The notes beneath the pieces are model-generated. The model was not told the origin of the DNA and searched no databases. It was given only the letters and a program-made list of their open reading frames with translations. A program made the translations under genes and the position numbers. From positions 806,001 through 870,000 of the forward strand of contig NZ_CP113054.1 of NCBI RefSeq assembly GCF_026625605.1: 64,000 bases of DNA. The letters run 5' to 3'. Positions 60,136 through 64,000 of this stretch are shown piece after piece (positions within the stretch are counted from its first letter, which is position 1; every line of letters begins with the position of its first letter). The DNA comes from Luteolibacter sp. SL250. Lineage in GTDB: Bacteria; Verrucomicrobiota; Verrucomicrobiia; Verrucomicrobiales; Akkermansiaceae.

Positions 60136-60951
60136 TCAGCATCTCCTCCGCCGCCGTGAAAGGAAGCAAGCACCCGCCGCGGCGAGCAGGACGGCCGACG
60201 GCTCCGGCACCGGAGTGAAGTGAAGCTCGAACTGCCCGACGGAGGAGGTCTGCGACGAAGCCGAGCCCGCGTCGGGGAAGCCCATGGAAAACAGGACATA
60301 TCTCGGGACCGTGCTTGTCCCGTAGGTGTAGGTATTGCCCGCCGTGGCACCGTTCAGATCGAACTCATAGCTGTCAACGAAGGCGCGGAACGTGAGGGCG
60401 GTGGGGATGGTGGCGTCCAACACCAGCCGCAGGGTATGGGGCGCTCCGGTGGTGGCTCCCGTTGTTCCCGCGCCGATGTTATTGGCCGGGATGGTCGAGG
60501 TGGCGTTCGCGGAAACGGAGATGTTCCCGTTCTGGCGGTAGTAGATCCATGGCCGGCCGTTGCCGGAGGGGGTGGATGCGGTGTTCAAAGTGGTGCTGAA
60601 AGCCAGCGCCGCCCATGATTGGTTGTTGAACACCGGGTGGGTCACGGTCAGCCGGATGTCGTAGATGCCGGGATTGCTCGTGATGTAGGAGCTACCGAGA
60701 TCAAAGCCCGCCGAACTGCCGGAGGAATAGTCCAGGATGATGCCTCCAGCTCCATCCCCCTGCAGGCCCGCACCGGTGCCTGGGGCGATCCAGTTTCCCC
60801 CGGCGACGCTGGTTTCCGGAGTCCTCCCGTCGAGGCCCGCCCCGCTTGCCAGATTGTCGAACGAGTCGCTGATCAGCACCACACCCGGAGCCAGTCCGGA
60901 CAATGCCAGAAGGCAGGACGGCATCAGGACGATGAACCGGGGGGGATGCAT
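60136..60951 (-). CDS. PEP-CTERM sorting domain protein
   Basis: Secreted protein of 271 residues. The N-terminal signal is MHPPRFIVLMPSCLLALSGL, with PGVVLISDSFDNLASGAGLD at the mature start, a beta-sandwich beginning seen in many verrucomicrobial PEP-CTERM proteins. The C-terminus VPEPSAVLLAAAGACFL followed by SRRRRRC is a PEP-CTERM sorting signal. It converges on the membrane-protein gene with 15 bases between the stops and is divergent from the secreted three-gene cassette. Function unknown, probably exopolysaccharide-associated. Confidence 0.85.
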   Translation of the reverse strand: MHPPRFIVLMPSCLLALSGLAPGVVLISDSFDNLASGAGLDGRTPETSVAGGNWIAPGTGAGLQGDGAGGIILDYSSGSSAGFDLGSSYITSNPGIYDIRLTVTHPVFNNQSWAALAFSTTLNTASTPSGNGRPWIYYRQNGNISVSANATSTIPANNIGAGTTGATTGAPHTLRLVLDATIPTALTFRAFVDSYEFDLNGATAGNTYTYGTSTVPRYVLFSMGFPDAGSASSQTSSVGQFELHFTPVPEPSAVLLAAAGACFLSRRRRRC

Positions 60952-61255
60952 GCTTTTTCAGAGCTATTGATCGATGAACGGGCCGTCAAACGAAAAACCT
61001 GCTGGCCCCCCTCACGGAACCGCGCTCCGGACAACACCGGATCCGTGGCGCCCACGGACGGTCGGATGCCGGATTTTCCGCTTGGAAAGCGGGATTCCGG
61101 CGATTTTGTCCCGATTTCTACCGTCATCGCGTTATGCCGGAATGGCCGGAATTGGGTATAAGTGAGGGCGTCCGGACGACAACTCCTGACACCCGCAGAT
61201 CACGATGGCCGACTGGCCGGAACGGATCATCGAACTCCCCCCACTCGATATTGAA
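60952..61255. other. divergent intergenic region before the secreted cassette
   Basis: 304 bases without a gene between two divergent genes. It contains an imperfect inverted repeat at 61069-61100 (CCGGATTTTCCGCTT against AAGCGGGATTCCGG, 3-base loop) and an isolated -10-like TATAAG at 61157-61162 facing the cassette. No good -35 lies at the right distance, so neither can be called a promoter with confidence. Confidence 0.4.
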
Positions 61256-61972
61256 ATGAAATCACTCCTTGCCTGCCTGGCAACCTTGCTTCTCGCCCTG
61301 ACCGGATCCGTGTCCGGCAACACGGGAGCAAACGTCAAGTGCTGGGCCCCCGGCATGACCGCCCCGATCACGCTCAACTCCCACGGACAGGGCGTCGGCG
61401 TCTATTGCGGCCGTCCTGAGAACTACGTCATCTACGGCGTTGCCGGCAGCCTCACTCTCGGCAACCAGTGCGATGGCGCTTTCCCGGACCCGAATTCCTC
61501 CGACAACCGTTTCCGCCAAGGATGGTGGATCGGCGGCCTTGGCGCCTACACCAATATTTCCTCCCACGTGAAGCTCCAGGTGAACGGGGCGCAATACTAC
61601 CCGAAGCGGGTGGAAGTCACCGGCGACCGCCCGGGCGTCAGCAGCGGCCCGGTGCGCCTCTACGGTGAAACCTGGGAAAGCATGAAAAAGTTCGGTTACC
61701 GCGAGACGACCGTCGTCTTCCACCTCGCCGGCTCCGGAGACTACGCGATCCCGAATCGCAACCCTTCCGGCTTCTTCTACGTGGTCGGAGAGATCAACCC
61801 GACCGCCGGCGAACCGACCGGAAAGCTCACCATCGACTGCAACTACCTGCTCCGCGGAAACATCACGCCCGTCGGCTACAGCATCACCCGCGGCAGCAGC
61901 ACCACGGGCCAGACCCCTCCCTTCACCGGCTACACTCCGGGGAACGAAGTGGTTTTCGCAAAGACCAACTGA
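61256..61972 (+). CDS. secreted protein of unknown function, first gene of a three-gene cassette
   Basis: Protein of 238 residues starting at 61256 with signal peptide MKSLLACLATLLLALTGSVS. The mature part has four Cys (KCWAPG, VYCGRP, NQCDGA, IDCNYL), which could form two disulfides, and many Gly/Tyr/Asn-rich strands (GWWIGGLGAYTNISSHVKLQ, TTVVFHLAGSGDYAIPN). No lipobox, sorting signal or TM. No family recognised; the composition is that of an extracellular beta-sandwich. The next gene starts 12 bases after its stop and the third overlaps the second, so the three form one operon. Confidence 0.7.
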   Translation: MKSLLACLATLLLALTGSVSGNTGANVKCWAPGMTAPITLNSHGQGVGVYCGRPENYVIYGVAGSLTLGNQCDGAFPDPNSSDNRFRQGWWIGGLGAYTNISSHVKLQVNGAQYYPKRVEVTGDRPGVSSGPVRLYGETWESMKKFGYRETTVVFHLAGSGDYAIPNRNPSGFFYVVGEINPTAGEPTGKLTIDCNYLLRGNITPVGYSITRGSSTTGQTPPFTGYTPGNEVVFAKTN

Positions 61973-61984
61973 TCTCAAGCAAAC

Positions 61985-62530
61985 ATGAAAAGCGCTCTCC
62001 CTCTTCTCGCAATCCTCGCTCTGCCAGCCTTGGCATCCGCCCAGCAGCGTCCCGGAGGCGGAGGGATGGGCGAAGAGGTCATCCCGAAGAACCGTCCGGC
62101 TCCGGCTTCGGTTGTGGCAACGGATGCGCAGCTTCTCGCGGCGCAGAAGGCCCAGAAATTCGGCGGCCTGGCCCCGAAGGGCCAGAAGCAGGAAACCTGG
62201 GATCTGGATGCCAACTCCTCTTTCATCAAGTATGATGGAGCCGTCACCTTGGTTCCGAAAGGTGCCATCCTCTTTGTCCCTGACCGCTTCAAGGACGCGG
62301 TTGTCACCGGAATCTCCGGAAAATTCAGCCTGTGGAACGAGTTCTCCACGAAATACCGCGGCCTGGTGACTCCGTTTGAGGTCACCGTCGAACAGGCATC
62401 CGGAGCGAAGCCCATCGAGGAGGAACGCCTTGCCGCCGCCCGCCGTTCGGGCCTGATCCTCGTCGCCGTTTTCAATGGGAATCCCATCTCCGTCCAGTCC
62501 ATCGCCCCCGCTGCCACCACCGCACCATGA
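61985..62530 (+). CDS. secreted protein of unknown function, second gene of the cassette
   Basis: Protein of 181 residues with signal peptide MKSALPLLAILALPALASA, mature start QQRPGGGGMGEEV. A flexible Gly/Pro N-terminus is followed by a compact alpha/beta part (SSFIKYDGAVTLVPKGAILF, VTGISGKFSLWNEFSTKYRG, LILVAVFNGNPISVQSI). No Cys, TM or sorting signal. No family recognised. Its last 4 bases overlap the ATG of the third gene (ATGA), indicating translational coupling. Confidence 0.7.
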   Translation: MKSALPLLAILALPALASAQQRPGGGGMGEEVIPKNRPAPASVVATDAQLLAAQKAQKFGGLAPKGQKQETWDLDANSSFIKYDGAVTLVPKGAILFVPDRFKDAVVTGISGKFSLWNEFSTKYRGLVTPFEVTVEQASGAKPIEEERLAAARRSGLILVAVFNGNPISVQSIAPAATTAP

Positions 62531-63549
62531 AGAGTCTTGCATTCACCGCAGCCATCGCCCTGTTGCTCGCCGCCCGCGGCGGGTGCGCGGATTTCATCCG
62601 CCAGATCCAGACCGTCAACGGGGCGACCGTCATCTATGACATCCCTATTGCCAATGACAGCGGCACGGTGAATTCCCAGCCGATCACGTCCGCCACCGCG
62701 ACGTTCCAGCTCTACACCACTGTCGCTGGCGCCAACAACACCACCAAGCTGCTGAAGCTGGATGAAAAGGCGACCGGCACCTACCTGCCGACCATCACCC
62801 TGCAGGCCACCTCGGAGGATCCGCACGTCCCCGCCCGCACCCGTGCGGACCGACCCTACGGCATGAGGCTGAAAGTGGAGGGCATGCAGACGGATCCCGC
62901 CGTCCCGGACTACGCGAAGAGCGTGCGGATGAACCGCAGCTACGCGCTCTATGACGCCGTGAGCTACCAGCCCAACGGCACCGCCGGGGAGTATGCGGAC
63001 GCCTTCAACTTCTATCAGAACGGCGAATACCAGAGCTCCATCACCCAGCGGCTGCCCGTCGCCAGCCCGACCAAAGCGGTGGGCGAGGAGTCCTTCACCG
63101 TCTACACCCGCACCAGCAGCGGTGCGGTGCAGAGCCAGTTGGCGAAGGCGACCATCAAGATCTGGCCCGTGGCCACCGCGGAGATCTCCGGCATCGAGCC
63201 CGACCAGCTTTTCACGTCGGCACCAAAGAATGCCACCGTGATGGTGAAGGACATCTACCCTGGTGCGAAGATCTACGCCCAGATCTACAAAGGCACGGAG
63301 CTGCTGGGAACCGTCGGCAAGATCCTGCCGTCCACCGCCGTCGCCTACTCGGACTCGGTGGAGGTGCCGCAGAACCAGGCGCTGGTGATCGGGGATCTGG
63401 AGAGCTTTGTCAGCACGGATGGTGACTACACCATCGAGATGCTCACCATCACCCCCTTCAACAACGGCGCGCCGGAGCGTCTGGCCCATGTCACCTTCAG
63501 GCTGAAGCGTGCGATGGCCGTGAGGGCCATGATGGGCACGATGGAGTGA
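62527..63549 (+). CDS. secreted protein of unknown function, third gene of the cassette
   Basis: Protein of 340 residues with signal peptide MKSLAFTAAIALLLAARGGC (cleavage before DFIRQ). The body is Thr/Val/Asn-rich beta sequence with two probable Ig-like halves: GTVNSQPITSATATFQLYTT to SYALYDAVSYQPNGTAGEY, and ISGIEPDQLFTSAPKNATVM to HVTFRLKRAM. The alternating pattern and absence of catalytic motifs suggest a structural or binding protein. All three cassette proteins carry independent signal peptides, which suggests an extracytoplasmic complex. No family recognised. Confidence 0.7.
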   Translation: MKSLAFTAAIALLLAARGGCADFIRQIQTVNGATVIYDIPIANDSGTVNSQPITSATATFQLYTTVAGANNTTKLLKLDEKATGTYLPTITLQATSEDPHVPARTRADRPYGMRLKVEGMQTDPAVPDYAKSVRMNRSYALYDAVSYQPNGTAGEYADAFNFYQNGEYQSSITQRLPVASPTKAVGEESFTVYTRTSSGAVQSQLAKATIKIWPVATAEISGIEPDQLFTSAPKNATVMVKDIYPGAKIYAQIYKGTELLGTVGKILPSTAVAYSDSVEVPQNQALVIGDLESFVSTDGDYTIEMLTITPFNNGAPERLAHVTFRLKRAMAVRAMMGTME

Positions 63550-63607
63550 GTCGGTTCAGTGCTCCTCACCGCTTGAATTTCTCCGGACCATCCTTCTGAA
63601 TCCGGAG

Positions 63608-64000
63608 ATGCCGGATGCCCGCGAGCAATTCATCGATTCCGCTGTCGCGGACTTCGGTGACGACATGGAGAAGAAGCTCGCCGCGAAGTCATGGATGGCG
63701 GAGACGGTCTCAGTTGCGGATGAGAAAGGACTTTCCGGCGCGATCCGTCGCTGGAAGGCGGTAGATGCAAGGGTAAGGCGGAAGCACCGGGAGCCGGTGT
63801 TGCTGATGATCTGGGGATCGATCTGTATTCTGCTGCTGTTCCCCTTTTACCTGCTTCTCCGGGATACGGCTGAATTCTCCCGGTTGCTCGACGTCGAATT
63901 TATCCCAGGCTTGGCGAGAGACTTGAGGAAATGGGTTCCGGAATACATACCACAAAACGCGAAGCCCCATTTGTTCGTCCGGGAAGGAGAGGAATCCGTC
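63608..64000 (+). CDS. N-terminal part of a membrane protein paralogous to the gene at 58105 (3' truncated by the window edge)
   Basis: 131 residues from the ATG at 63608, open to the last base. The first ~60 residues align without gaps with the N-terminus of the 671-residue membrane protein (FIDSAVADFGDDMEKKLAAK; KSWMAETVSVADEKG; IRRWKAVDAR). A TM helix follows (LLMIWGSICILLLFPFYLLL) at the same position. The shared cytoplasmic domain plus TM suggests a common partner or regulator. It lies 58 bases downstream of the secreted cassette on the same strand and may be transcribed with it. Function unknown. Confidence 0.7.
   Translation, partial: MPDAREQFIDSAVADFGDDMEKKLAAKSWMAETVSVADEKGLSGAIRRWKAVDARVRRKHREPVLLMIWGSICILLLFPFYLLLRDTAEFSRLLDVEFIPGLARDLRKWVPEYIPQNAKPHLFVREGEESV

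Overview
The window is GC-rich bacterial chromosome that looks verrucomicrobial (Luteolibacter/Haloferula-like). The reasons are the density of formylglycine-type sulfatases, three PEP-CTERM sorting proteins, two pairs of planctomycete-type cytochrome (PSCyt/DUF1549/DUF1553) plus DUF1501 genes, a large autotransporter-associated beta-strand-repeat protein, a type II pseudopilin, and weak or absent Shine-Dalgarno sequences. This placement is inferred from gene content only.

Layout. 1-3.8 kb: tail of an unknown gene, a XerC/D recombinase, a 50-residue candidate lipoprotein, tsaE, a pseudopilin, tRNA-Ala(CGC) and a PEP-CTERM protein. 4-17.2 kb: a polysaccharide-degradation region with an FAD oxidoreductase interrupted by one in-frame stop, one sulfatase, a sensor kinase and a convergent LuxR-type regulator, and a run of four sulfatases on the minus strand. 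17.5-23.7 kb: queF-queC (queuosine precursor), galE, a large GH42-like secreted hydrolase and a kinase-fold orphan. 23.7-29.4 kb: the first DUF1501/PSCyt pair and a small secreted carbohydrate-binding-like protein. 29.4-39.9 kb: a nitrogen-scavenging cluster. 40.1-44.7 kb: the second PSCyt/DUF1501 pair. 44.7-49.8 kb: an SHD1 plus C39-like protein, a PEP-CTERM protein, a coiled-coil protein, rimO and a YoaK-type membrane protein. 49.8-55.1 kb: the beta-strand-repeat protein, broken by a frameshift near its 3' end. 55.3-58 kb: rpsO and pnp, each followed by a clear terminator. 58-64 kb: two paralogous membrane proteins flanking a PEP-CTERM protein and a cassette of three secreted proteins of unknown function.

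The most interesting region is 29.4-40 kb. An ABC transporter (binding protein, permease, ATPase), a NikR-like ribbon-helix-helix regulator, two DUF1989 proteins, a biotin-dependent urea/guanidine carboxylase and allophanate hydrolase lie in order on one strand. The two DUF1989 proteins argue that the substrate is guanidine rather than urea. I see no guanidine riboswitch. Instead the 9-mer TCATACGAT (or its complement) occurs four times, in the only two substantial intergenic gaps of the cluster. One pair forms a perfect 13-bp inverted repeat built on GTATGA/TCATAC, the half-site known for E. coli NikR. A sigma-54-type -24/-12 element precedes the transporter genes. The regulator keeps the NikR DNA-reading residues, has lost the nickel ligands and is frameshifted in its C-terminal domain.

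Three genes carry small lesions (a nonsense codon, a one-base homopolymer loss, and a double frameshift with a deletion), so either recent gene decay or assembly error should be considered.
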